Below are positions 1-7,283 of a stretch of 23,222 bases of DNA, piece after piece. Below the pieces are notes generated by a model, which was not told where the DNA came from, did not search any database, and worked only from the letters and a program-made list of their open reading frames with translations. The first letter of the stretch is position 1, and the number at the start of each line of letters is the position of its first letter. The stretch is from an uncultured Prevotella sp. (GTDB taxonomy: Bacteria > Bacteroidota > Bacteroidia > Bacteroidales > Bacteroidaceae), in contig NZ_URNN01000043.1 in assembly GCF_900549175.1 (NCBI RefSeq), forward strand, positions 1 through 23,222, read 5' to 3'. The translations under genes were made by a program, and so were the position numbers.

Positions 1-56
1 TACGAATAATTCCGCCAACGGGTTTTATGAACTCATTTCATATTTCAGGCATTTGG

Positions 57-117
57 CTTAACTCCTTAACTCCCTTTAACTCCTTAACTTCTAAAAATCC
101 TCCTTAACTCCTAAGAT
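57..117. repeat. degenerate tandem TTAACTCC repeats
   Basis: The words TTAACTCC, TTAACTTC and TTTAACTCC recur about every 8-13 bases. The same word family, in both orientations, builds the repeat island at 3705-4075, so the two islands share an origin or a mode of growth. No coding potential is apparent. Confidence 0.6.
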
Positions 118-280
118 TCTTAATAAGTTTTATTACAATCTTCTCCGCCGTTTTTCACGAAACAAACTTTTGCCGGCTACGGCCCGAAAAACGGCAGATT
201 TAGGCCGAAACAGGATGCCTTGACTGTCAGACAGTTACGCCGGTACGGCTGCAAAACGGGTGTGTAAAGAAAGCAGAGAA

Positions 281-340
281 GGCCGTTTCGCAGTGCAAAA
301 CGGCCTATATTGCAGTGCGTTTCGGGCTCTTTTGCACTGC
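281..340. repeat. overlapping palindromes with GCAGTGC and CGTTT words
   Basis: Bases 281-305 form a near-perfect 25-base palindrome (GGCCGTTT on one side, AAACGGCC on the other, around GCAGTGC). A second inverted pair, GCAGTGC at 312-318 and GCACTGC at 334-340, follows directly. Related AAACGG/CCGTTT words continue from about 190 to 430. This looks like an extragenic palindromic repeat cluster; its function is unknown. Confidence 0.55.
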
Positions 341-504
341 GAAACGGCGCAAATAGAAACGCAATTTGTGCCGTTTTGCATGTCCGGGACGCTGAAAACG
401 TGTATGAAAGGGGCAAAAACGGCCTTTCCTTTTTTCTATTTCGGGAAAAAATAAGTGCGTTTTTTTAGAAGAAAGAAGACAAAATGAAAGACCTCTAATT
501 CCGA

Positions 505-594
505 GGAAAAGCCCCCTTTAATCCCATAAAGGGGGATATTGAGTTGGTGTTTCTTTCACCCATTATCCCCTTGGGGGATTACCGGGGGCTTTCC
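505..594. repeat. nested inverted repeat, CCCCC/GGGGG-rich
   Basis: An outer pair (GGAAAAGCCCCC at 505-516 and GGGGGCTTTCC at 584-594) encloses an inner hairpin, CCCCCTTTA at 512-520 with TAAAGGGGG at 527-535. It also encloses a second palindrome, ATCCCC/GGGGGAT, at 565-579. The arms share the C-run, so the outer and inner pairings compete. It could act as a terminator or be a remnant of a small palindromic mobile element. Confidence 0.55.
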
Positions 595-641
595 CTTTAG
601 GGTCTGTTTGCTTATTTCACGTTAATTTAATAAAACAAAAG

Positions 642-672
642 TTTGACCGTATGATATTTTTCTGTACTTTTG
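642..672 (+). promoter_or_regulatory. Bacteroidetes-type promoter for the gene at 719
   Basis: TTTG at 642-645 and TACTTTTG (TAnnTTTG) at 665-672 are 19 bases apart, matching the -33/-7 consensus of the Bacteroidetes primary sigma factor. It lies 46 bases before the start codon. Confidence 0.7.
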
Positions 673-718
673 CAAATACAAAACATTAAAAGAAATAATT
701 AATAAAAAAGGTATTATT

Positions 719-2077
719 ATGAACAAAACTCTACGCTATTCATTGTTCGGCATACTTATGATGGTATGCGGATTTGTTTCAGCCCAGACCACCGTGAAGT
801 TCGATTTCACGGGAAGTGAGGCTTATGGTATGCCGTTGCTCAGCGGTACTACGAGTGAGTATAATGCTGATCCTTATATCTGCAAGGAAGGCGATGTCAC
901 TTTCACGCTCAACGGCAAGACACGCTGGTGGAAGGCAAGCGGCGGTAACGAACTGCGTTTTTATACAGGTTCGGGTATGGAATTTGCAGTGCCTGCCGGC
1001 AATGTCATCACAAAGGTGGTGCTTGACGCAAAGGCTCCCGCCAACTTCAGCGCTGCTGTCGGTACATACGATGGCGGTGTGTGGACCGGTGCCTCTGCGG
1101 AAGTGGTTATAAATTGCACGATAACCAAGAGTAACACACCGGTGAACACCATCGAGGTTACGTATCAGGCATCGAGCGAACCCGTGAAGAGCGACCCCGG
1201 TCTGAAGTTCAGTGCCGCCACGGCAAGCACTACCGTAGGTGCAGAGTTTACGGCTCCTACACTGACAAAGGCCACCACGGCCGAGCCGGTGTACACATCA
1301 AGCAACACTGATGTGGCAACGGTGGATGCCGCCACAGGTGCCGTCAACGTAATCTCTGCCGGAACAACGGTTATCACTGCCACTGTAGAGGAGACGGCTG
1401 AGTATGCCGCAGGCTCTGCATCGTATACACTCACCGTGGGTGAAGAAATACGTACAGAGGTAGACGAGCCTTATTCGGAGTCGTTTGCCGTAGGAATGGG
1501 TTCGTTCACCATCGATGACGTGCTCCTTTCTGAAGGCATTACTTATGTGTGGAAGCACGATGCAAGTTATAAATACATGAAGGCATCGGCCTACAACAAG
1601 CAGAACTTCGCTTCCGAGAGCTGGCTCGTATCTCCGGTTATCAAGCTGGGCGAAGCAGAAGTGGTGAGATATGTGTCGTTCGACCAGTGCATAAGCAAGT
1701 TCTTCGGCGACGTTACAAAGGAGGCAACCCTCTGGGTAAGAGAGCAGGGCGGCGAGTGGAAGCAGCTTGTCATCACTTATCCCGAACTGCCGGAGACTGG
1801 CAACTGGTCGCAGTTTGAGACCCAGGAGCTTTCTCTTGCCGGATATGAGGGCAAGAACATACAGATAGGATTCAAGTATGTGAGCACGTCAGAGGCTGCA
1901 GGAACATGGGAAATAAAGAACTTCGCCGTAAGCACACAGTCGGTGCTTGGCATCAACGGTGTTGAGAAGAACGACAAAGTGGCTGACGAGACCATCTACA
2001 ACCTCGCCGGACAGCGTCTTGCCAAACCTGCAAAGGGCATCAACATCATCGGCGGCAAGAAAGTGGTGGTGAAGTAA
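719..2077 (+). CDS. secreted protein with Ig-like and choice-of-anchor-J-like domains
   Basis: This 452-residue protein begins with a clear signal peptide (residues 1-22, hydrophobic core FGILMMVCGF, cleavage after VSA). Residues about 24-150 form a beta-rich domain. Residues about 160-240 look like a bacterial Ig-like (BIG2-type) domain, including YTSSNTDVATVD and a GTTVITAT strand. Residues about 245-405 match the pattern of choice-of-anchor-J domains (SWLVSPVIKL, FDQCIS, IGFKYVST, IKNFAV). The C-terminus (IYNLAGQRLAKP...GGKKVVVK) is the short tail common on exported proteins of Prevotella and Bacteroides and resembles type IX or related C-terminal sorting tails. The binding target is not evident. 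The gene may be co-transcribed with the similarly built gene at 2251. I am confident of secretion and fold type, not of function. Confidence 0.8.
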   Translation: MNKTLRYSLFGILMMVCGFVSAQTTVKFDFTGSEAYGMPLLSGTTSEYNADPYICKEGDVTFTLNGKTRWWKASGGNELRFYTGSGMEFAVPAGNVITKVVLDAKAPANFSAAVGTYDGGVWTGASAEVVINCTITKSNTPVNTIEVTYQASSEPVKSDPGLKFSAATASTTVGAEFTAPTLTKATTAEPVYTSSNTDVATVDAATGAVNVISAGTTVITATVEETAEYAAGSASYTLTVGEEIRTEVDEPYSESFAVGMGSFTIDDVLLSEGITYVWKHDASYKYMKASAYNKQNFASESWLVSPVIKLGEAEVVRYVSFDQCISKFFGDVTKEATLWVREQGGEWKQLVITYPELPETGNWSQFETQELSLAGYEGKNIQIGFKYVSTSEAAGTWEIKNFAVSTQSVLGINGVEKNDKVADETIYNLAGQRLAKPAKGINIIGGKKVVVK

Positions 2078-2145
2078 AGAAGGTGCGGTAAAAACCAAGA
2101 AAGTAGTATATATACAAAATTAAGGATATACAATATCTTCAACCT

Positions 2146-2232
2146 GTAGGGACATATTCTTGTATTTGTCCGCATATAATATATTGATATTCAACTGTTA
2201 TAGAGCGGACAAATACAAGAATATGTCCCTAC
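2146..2232. repeat. palindromic element, copy 1 (27-base arms)
   Basis: Left arm 2146-2172 and right arm 2206-2232 are exact inverted copies, starting GTAGGGACATATTCT and ending GTCCG, around a 33-base AT-rich centre containing ATATTGATATTCA. Copies 2 (3859-3945) and 3 (9844-9912) carry the same arms. The element has no coding capacity and fits a MITE-like or extragenic palindromic repeat. Transcribed, it would form a long hairpin between the two secreted-protein genes. Confidence 0.8.
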
Positions 2233-2250
2233 TTTATAAAAAGAGGCTTT

Positions 2251-3705
2251 ATGAAGAAACACACTATACAGCATATAATAATGTGTGCGTTGCTGCTGAT
2301 AAGTAGCGTTGCCGCCGCGGCAGAGACACCTGCGGTTGAGATAACGCTCGAAAAGATGCCTGCCGCCGACGCTCCGGTGCCCGTAGGCGTAAGCACCGTG
2401 CTTTGCAAGTTTACGGTAGAGGCCACGTCACTGCCCGCATCCGCACCCATATACATCACCGGCGGCGACACCTCGTTCAGCCTGAGCCACACGGAGATAC
2501 CTGCCGGCACGTCGGTGACCGAGGTTGTGGTGGCTGTCTGTCCCGCCACTCTCGGCACGCACAAGGGAAACATAATGTTCGATTTTGACGGGATAAACCC
2601 GGAGTTCAACCAGGCTTATTCGCTCAACATCAAGGCATACGACCCCGACCATCAGCCCACGATAACGCTGAGCAGCAGCGAGGTGGAGCTTGAGGCGAGG
2701 GTGGGGGCTTCGGCCGAGGCCGAAGTAACGGTGATGCCGGCTTACTGTTTTGATTACATAAACGTGAAGGCCGGCGCGGCACAGAACACGGGTTTGGTGG
2801 TGAGCAGCACGCTGTTTCTGCCCAATATCGGTGAGCAGAAGTTTCGCGTGACGTTCAGTCCCAAGACAGAGGGGGAGGTTACGCAGACGTATACCTTCAC
2901 CACGACAATGGGAGAGCCTGTGGTGCTCACCGTGCATGCCCGCGGAGTGGGGGAGACCGCACCGGAACCTGTGGAAGGTGACGAGCTGAAACTTGACGCC
3001 ACCTCCCCGCTGGCGCTTTACGAAGAGAACTTTGATGCCGCGGTGGAGCACAACAAGCCGCTTCATGCCGACGGATGGACAAACGTGGCCGAGAAGGGTA
3101 CGCGCGCATGGTGGGGCTACACTTCGGCGGGTGACGGGGCGTTCTCGGCGGCCAAGGCCACGCTCTACGACTCGAAAGTGGCCGCGGACGACGGCACCGA
3201 TGCAAGCATGCTGCTTGTCAGTCCGGCACTCGACTACAAGAATGCAGCCGGAAAGATGCTCGAATTCAGGCTCATGGGGCAGTTCCTCCACGATGACCAG
3301 GAGGAGACACTCGACGTGTGTCTCATCGAACTTGTCGACGGACAGCCGTACATCTATCCCATGCAGGGATTCGGAATACCGGCCAAGGCCGACGAGAGCG
3401 GCACGTGGATACCTTACGAGGTGGACATGAGTGTGGTGGAAGACATGCCCGATGTGTTCTTCATCGGTTTCCGCCTGTCTGCCAAGCGCTGCGCGGCATC
3501 GTCGGCAACATACTATATAGATGACTTCAAGTGGGGCGGCAAGAAATCTTCCGACGGCATTACTACGGTGAAAACCGGTGCCACCGGCGACGACGCCGTA
3601 TACAACATGCAGGGTGTGCGTGTGCTCGACAAGGCAACGCCGCAGTCGCTCCGCACGCTCGCTCCGGGAATGTATATCTTTAAGGGGAGGAAAATTTTCT
3701 TTTAG
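2251..3705 (+). CDS. secreted protein with Ig-like and choice-of-anchor-J-like domains
   Basis: This 484-residue protein starts with a signal peptide (residues 1-24, IIMCALLLISSVAAAAE). Two Ig-like beta-sandwich regions follow, at about 26-125 and 130-232; the second ends in YTFTTTMGEPVVLTVHARG, as in abnormal-spindle/hydin-like domains. Residues about 250-430 look like a choice-of-anchor-J domain (LYEENFD, LLVSPALDYK, EFRLMGQ, FFIGFRLSA, YYIDDFKWGG). The tail, VYNMQGVRVLD...LAPGMYIFKGRKIFF, parallels that of the protein at 719. The two share overall architecture and probably a surface or extracellular location. No promoter of its own was found; a palindromic element fills the space before it, so it may be read from the upstream promoter. 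The stop codon lies inside the first TTTTAGGAG repeat unit. The ligand is unknown. Confidence 0.8.
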   Translation: MKKHTIQHIIMCALLLISSVAAAAETPAVEITLEKMPAADAPVPVGVSTVLCKFTVEATSLPASAPIYITGGDTSFSLSHTEIPAGTSVTEVVVAVCPATLGTHKGNIMFDFDGINPEFNQAYSLNIKAYDPDHQPTITLSSSEVELEARVGASAEAEVTVMPAYCFDYINVKAGAAQNTGLVVSSTLFLPNIGEQKFRVTFSPKTEGEVTQTYTFTTTMGEPVVLTVHARGVGETAPEPVEGDELKLDATSPLALYEENFDAAVEHNKPLHADGWTNVAEKGTRAWWGYTSAGDGAFSAAKATLYDSKVAADDGTDASMLLVSPALDYKNAAGKMLEFRLMGQFLHDDQEETLDVCLIELVDGQPYIYPMQGFGIPAKADESGTWIPYEVDMSVVEDMPDVFFIGFRLSAKRCAASSATYYIDDFKWGGKKSSDGITTVKTGATGDDAVYNMQGVRVLDKATPQSLRTLAPGMYIFKGRKIFF

Positions 3706-4075
3706 GAGTTTCTTTTAGGAGCTTCTTTTAGGAGTTATAGGAGTTTTTTTAGGAGTTAAAGGGAGTTAAAGGAGTTATCGCTCCCTGCGGTCGCTTAGGA
3801 GTTAAAGCCAATACCGGCATAAAGGAAGACCTGTATTGAAATACATATATCACGCAGTGTAGGGACATATTCTCGTATTTGTCCGTCCGTAACATATTGA
3901 TATTCAATAATTGTTTGGCGGACAAATACAAGAACATGTCCCTACTTGTGTAGGTTCCCTTGTTTCTTCTGTCTGTAATGGAAGTGATGTACCATTCTTT
4001 ATGCCGGTATCGGCTTTAACTCCTAAGCGACCGTAGGGAGCGATAACTCCTTTAACTCCTATAACTCCTTTTATA
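3702..4075. repeat. repeat island: GGAGTT tandem words and nested inverted repeat
   Basis: From 3702 the word (TTT)TAGGAGTT recurs about seven times in about 100 bases. A 63-base arm at 3762-3824 is repeated in inverted orientation at 3997-4059 with only a few mismatches (for example CTGCGG versus CTACGG). Palindromic element copy 2 sits between the arms, giving a structure of inverted repeats inside inverted repeats. The island ends with ATAACTCC words at 4041-4074. No gene is visible in this 470-base space. Confidence 0.8.
3859..3945. repeat. palindromic element, copy 2 (27-base arms)
   Basis: Arms 3859-3885 and 3919-3945 are inverted copies with one or two differences (TTCTCG on the left versus the complement of AGAACA on the right). 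The centre shares ATATTGATATTCA with copy 1, so copies 1 and 2 are related over their full 87 bases. It lies inside the larger inverted repeat 3762-4059. Confidence 0.8.
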
Positions 4076-4113
4076 TAAGAAGCCACTTCTTATATAAAAA
4101 CTTTCCGATTCTT

Positions 4114-4144
4114 TTTGCTATCCCGCTGATTTTCGGTAATTTTG
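4114..4144 (+). promoter_or_regulatory. Bacteroidetes-type promoter for the CoA-transferase
   Basis: TTTG at 4114-4117, 19 bases, then TAATTTTG at 4137-4144, a consensus -33/-7 pair 37 bases upstream of the ATG at 4182. Confidence 0.75.
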
Positions 4145-4181
4145 CATCCGTTCACATTAAACTTAAATAATATAATTTGAT

Positions 4182-5687
4182 ATGGCTTATACACGTATGA
4201 CCGCTGCCGAAGCCGCAGCACTTATCAAGAACGGAGAGAATATCGCCCTCAGCGGATTCACACCATCGGGTGCCGCCAAGGCCGTTACCAAGGAACTGGC
4301 CAAAATAGCCGAGGCGGAACATGGCGCAGGCCGCGACTTCCAGGTGGGAATATTCACCGGAGCATCTACCGGACAGAGCACCGACGGCGACCTTGCCAAC
4401 GCCAAGGCTATACGCTACCGCGCTCCATATACCACGAATGCCGACTTCCGCAAGCACGTCAACATGGGCGAGATAGCCTATAACGACATCCATCTGAGCC
4501 AGATGGCACAGGAGTTGCGCTACGGATTCATGGGACAGGTGGACTGGGCCATACTCGAAGTTTGCGACATAGAGGAAGGCGAAACCACATGCAAGGCTTA
4601 TCTCACGTCGGCGGGAGGCATCAGCCCCACGGCCGCACGACTGGCCAAGCATGTAATTCTTGAGCACAATACGTTCCACAGCACCGGAGCAAAATACCTG
4701 CATGATGTGTACGAACTGCAAGACCCGCCACTGCGTCAGCCCATCCCGCTGACGGGTGTCAGCGACCGTATAGGCAAGCCCTACGTCGAGATTGATGCAC
4801 GAAAGATAGTAGGAGTGGTAGAGTGCAACATTCCCGACGAGGCGCGTGCCTTTAAAGATCTCGATCCCGTGACCACGCAGATAGGTATGAACGTGGCCGA
4901 ATTTCTTGTGGCCGACATGCGCCGCGGCATCATCCCGCAGTCGTTCCTGCCCTTGCAGAGCGGTGTGGGCTCTACGGCCAACGCCATTCTTGCCGCTCTC
5001 AGTCAGGACAAGAACGTGCCCGACTTCAACATCTTCACCGAGGTTCTTCAGGATGCCGTGGTCGACATGATGCTCGACGGGCGTGTGAAAGACGCCTCGG
5101 CATGTTCGCTGACCGTTACCAACGAGAGCCTGATGAAGGTGTACGACAATATAGACTACTTCAAGAACCATCTTACGCTGCGCCAGAGCGAGATATCAAA
5201 CTCGCCGGAACTCATCCGCCGTTTGGGTGTCATTGCCATCAATACGGCTCTTGAGGTCGACATCTACGGCAATGCCAACTCCACACATATCAGCGGTACG
5301 AAGATGATGAACGGCATCGGCGGCTCTGGCGACTTCGAGCGCAATGCCTACATTTCCATATTCACATGCCCGTCGGTGGCTAAGGGCGGTCTGATAAGTT
5401 CGGTAGTGCCGTTCGTAAGTCATCAGGATCATTCGGAGCACGATGTCAACATCATCGTCACGGAACAGGGCGTTGCCGACCTCAGGGGCAAGAGCCCGAT
5501 GCAGCGGGCCGAGTGCATTATCGAGAATTGCGCCCATCCCGACTACCGTCAGTTGCTGTGGGATTATCTCAAGATTGCCCGCGGCGGACACACCAAACAC
5601 TGTCTGTCGGCTGCTTTCGCCATGCACGACACTCTGGGACGCAAGGGCGACATGCGCCTGACGGACTATGCGGAGTACGTGAAGTAA
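4182..5687 (+). CDS. acetyl-CoA hydrolase/CoA-transferase family protein (succinate/acetate type)
   Basis: This 501-residue protein is a full-length member of the class I CoA-transferases that includes AarC (succinyl-CoA:acetate), Cat1 and ScpC (propionyl-CoA:succinate). These enzymes move CoA between short carboxylic acids via a glutamyl-CoA thioester. The expected catalytic glutamate is E287 in FTEVLQD. The family pieces ISPTAARLAKHVILE, PLQSGVGSTANAI, IGGSGDFERNAYIS and IIVTEQGVADLRG are all present. There is no signal peptide, so it should be cytoplasmic. In Bacteroidales such an enzyme fits succinate/propionate/acetate fermentation, but the substrate pair cannot be chosen from sequence alone. 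It has its own promoter and appears monocistronic, ending in the repeat island 5688-5935, which probably terminates it. Confidence 0.93.
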   Translation: MAYTRMTAAEAAALIKNGENIALSGFTPSGAAKAVTKELAKIAEAEHGAGRDFQVGIFTGASTGQSTDGDLANAKAIRYRAPYTTNADFRKHVNMGEIAYNDIHLSQMAQELRYGFMGQVDWAILEVCDIEEGETTCKAYLTSAGGISPTAARLAKHVILEHNTFHSTGAKYLHDVYELQDPPLRQPIPLTGVSDRIGKPYVEIDARKIVGVVECNIPDEARAFKDLDPVTTQIGMNVAEFLVADMRRGIIPQSFLPLQSGVGSTANAILAALSQDKNVPDFNIFTEVLQDAVVDMMLDGRVKDASACSLTVTNESLMKVYDNIDYFKNHLTLRQSEISNSPELIRRLGVIAINTALEVDIYGNANSTHISGTKMMNGIGGSGDFERNAYISIFTCPSVAKGGLISSVVPFVSHQDHSEHDVNIIVTEQGVADLRGKSPMQRAECIIENCAHPDYRQLLWDYLKIARGGHTKHCLSAAFAMHDTLGRKGDMRLTDYAEYVK

Positions 5688-5935
5688 TTAAGAATTAAAA
5701 ATTAAGAATTAAGAATTAAGAATCAAGAGAAATACTTTATAATAAGTTTTTTGAACACAGAGGCACGGAGACACAGAGGATTTTAAACGCAAAGACGCTG
5801 AGGCGCAAAGGTTTTAAATATTTCTCTGTGTCTCCGTGCCTCTGTGTTCCTAAAAAAACTTTGCGCCTCAGCGTCTTTGCGTTTAAAGATATTATCACTC
5901 CAAATGTCGGATGAACCTTAATTTTTAACTCTTAA
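5688..5935. repeat. interleaved and nested inverted repeats between convergent genes
   Basis: Three inverted pairs are visible. The outer pair is 5688-5706 with 5917-5935 (AT-rich, 18 of 19 matching). Pair A is 5753-5778 with 5824-5849 (26 of 26; starts GAACACAGAGGC). Pair B is 5782-5810 with 5859-5887 (29 of 29; contains GACGCTGAGGCGC). A and B are ordered A-B-A'-B', so they are interleaved and cannot both form ordinary nested hairpins. The outer right arm overlaps the stop codon of the minus-strand gene ending at 5932. The position between convergent genes suggests a shared bidirectional terminator or a palindromic repeat insertion. AATTAAGAATTAAG tandem words border the left side. Confidence 0.85.
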
Positions 5936-6525
5936 TTTAATGTTATGCTTTCTATTTGTTCTACGATATCGCGGTATTTGCGCTGTATCTTTCTGTGAGT
6001 GGCCAGTCCGATAACGGCACCGATGCTTCCGCCTGTACCCACGCTTATGATGAAGGGAGTGAAGTCGGGGCGCGGCATGGCCTCCATCGACATCCAAAAA
6101 ATCCATATAATGAGAAACGGTATGCCTATTTTCAGCCAGTCGGCATCCATCTTCATGGCGCGGGCTATCTCGCGTCCGGCCTCCACGAGGTTGTCTTCCG
6201 ACATGAAGTTGCGGTTGAGTGCCCTCATATTATAATAGGTGTATATGGCGGCGGTGAGCATGAATATGCTTGTGAATATCCACAGATACATTGAGAAGTT
6301 GAACAGATGTATCATGAAGAAGTAACAGTAGGGCACCAGCAGCACACACGCGGCCATGCACAATATGTATCTGCGGCGTATCCACGACGAGTTGCTTTTC
6401 ATGGCCCGGCGCAGCATGCGGTCGTTGATTATGGTCTGCTTGTCGAGCGTGGTCTTCAGTTCGGCCATTTGCCGGCGCATGTCTTCCAGTTCTTTCAGGT
6501 GTTCCTGTTTGTTTATATGTTCCAT
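5932..6525 (-). CDS. four-helix membrane protein encoded after an ECF sigma factor
   Basis: I do not recognise this 197-residue protein as a named family. Residues 5-45 are charged and likely coiled coil (KELEDMRRQMAELKTTLDK). Four membrane segments are likely at about 52-72, 77-98, 131-149 and 156-175, and both termini are probably cytoplasmic. It lies 111 bases downstream of the sigma factor gene on the same strand and is probably co-transcribed with it. By position it could be a membrane-bound regulator (anti-sigma-like) or an effector of the sigma factor, but no anti-sigma motif (ZAS or FecR) is visible. The N-terminal coiled coil could be the contact surface. The role is inference from neighbourhood only. 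Confidence 0.7.
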   Translation of the reverse strand: MEHINKQEHLKELEDMRRQMAELKTTLDKQTIINDRMLRRAMKSNSSWIRRRYILCMAACVLLVPYCYFFMIHLFNFSMYLWIFTSIFMLTAAIYTYYNMRALNRNFMSEDNLVEAGREIARAMKMDADWLKIGIPFLIIWIFWMSMEAMPRPDFTPFIISVGTGGSIGAVIGLATHRKIQRKYRDIVEQIESITLN

Positions 6526-6636
6526 TTTTGTTTGATTTTAATTGTTTGTAATGTTTGATTATATGTTCCGCGGATTGTTTGTCTGTGTATATATATAATA
6601 AGGTGTATGCGGTGTTGCCGTCGGTATTTGTGGCGG

Positions 6637-7113
6637 TCACATCTTCTTCAGTTCCTCCTTTATCCTGTACAGTCTCACCGAAACGTTCTTGGCCGTTATC
6701 CCAACGATGGCGCCAATCTCGTCGTAGCTCATGTCTTCGAGCCATAGCAGTACGATGGCGCGGTCGAACGGTCGCAGGCGGCCTATGCGGTTGTGCAGCA
6801 ATATGGTTTGGTTGGGGTCGTTACTTTTCCCGTCGAACAGGTCGATGTCCATGTCGAGCCTTGCCTTTGCCGCGGCCCTGCGCTGTTTCTTCCTGTCGGC
6901 AGAGATGCAGGTGTTGAGGGCAACACGGTATATCCATGTCTTCACGTTGCTGCGTTTTCCGAAGCCGGCAAATCCCTGCCAAAGGTTTATCAGCACCTCC
7001 TGAAACAGGTCGGCCACCTCGTCGGCGTCGTTCGAGAACATGTAGCATACGGTGTATATCGTGCTTTTGTGCTCTCTCACCATATGTGCAAATTCTTTTT
7101 CTGATATGTCCAT
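6637..7113 (-). CDS. ECF-type RNA polymerase sigma factor
   Basis: This 158-residue protein has the two-domain layout of ECF sigma-70 factors. Region 2 is about residues 13-78 (DEVADLFQEVLINLWQGF, then KTWIYRVALNTCISADRKKQR). Region 4 is about 103-155, with a helix-turn-helix (AIVLLWLEDMSYDEIGAIVGITAKNVSVRLYRIKEELKK; the motif YDEIGAIVGI is typical). It should direct RNA polymerase to a specific promoter set in response to an unknown signal. No FecR anti-sigma gene is adjacent; the next gene downstream is a four-helix membrane protein, which may control it. It is divergent from the GH115 cluster, so the two could share the 170-base control region, though nothing proves regulation of that cluster. 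A purine-rich AAAAGGAT stretch precedes the ATG. Confidence 0.92.
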   Translation of the reverse strand: MDISEKEFAHMVREHKSTIYTVCYMFSNDADEVADLFQEVLINLWQGFAGFGKRSNVKTWIYRVALNTCISADRKKQRRAAAKARLDMDIDLFDGKSNDPNQTILLHNRIGRLRPFDRAIVLLWLEDMSYDEIGAIVGITAKNVSVRLYRIKEELKKM

Positions 7114-7183
7114 ATCCTTTTGTTTTTATTGATTTCTATATGTTAGACGCCCGTAATATGCGGAAAACTACGTCGTTACCGTA

Positions 7184-7191
7184 CAAATATA
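7184..7191 (-). promoter_or_regulatory. candidate -7 element for the sigma factor gene
   Basis: On the minus strand TATATTTG (TAnnTTTG) lies about 70 bases before the sigma factor start. The -33 position is not a good TTTG match, so this is a weaker call and may need an alternative sigma factor or an activator. Confidence 0.4.
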
Positions 7192-7213
7192 CTGAAATAA
7201 GTACGATTTTACC

Positions 7214-7244
7214 ATTGTCGTAAGGCTCTTTATCAGTAAATTTG
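7214..7244 (+). promoter_or_regulatory. Bacteroidetes-type promoter for the GH115 cluster
   Basis: ATTG at 7214-7217, 19 bases, then TAAATTTG at 7237-7244, 39 bases before the start of the gene at 7284. It is divergent from the sigma factor promoter and probably drives 7284-14788. Confidence 0.6.
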
Positions 7245-7283
7245 CAGAAAAGATAACTGAAAACAAAATCAAAAATATCAGAT

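Larger units (their letters stand above)
1..640. other. gene-free, repeat-rich intergenic region
   Basis: No convincing gene is visible in this stretch. The short open frames at 177-416 and 260-454 overlap on opposite strands, resemble no family, and are made largely of the repeated GCCGTTTTGCA-type words. The region contains three kinds of repeat, listed separately: tandem AACTCC words, palindromes built on CGTTT/GCAGTGC, and a nested inverted repeat rich in CCCCC/GGGGG. The promoter of the following gene lies just downstream. The region may hold the end of an upstream transcription unit outside the window. Confidence 0.6.

Noticed and set aside
177..454. short open frames on both strands in the left intergenic region
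   Set aside because: They are composed of repeat words and overlap each other, without signal peptide, domain or promoter.
57..4075. regular repeats as a possible CRISPR array
   Set aside because: Repeat units are short (8-13 bases), degenerate and lack constant-length unique spacers, and no cas gene is present.
4152..5171. 339-codon open frame antisense to the CoA-transferase
   Set aside because: It is a shadow of a well-supported GC-rich gene, lacks any domain and would cover the promoter-proximal part of that gene.
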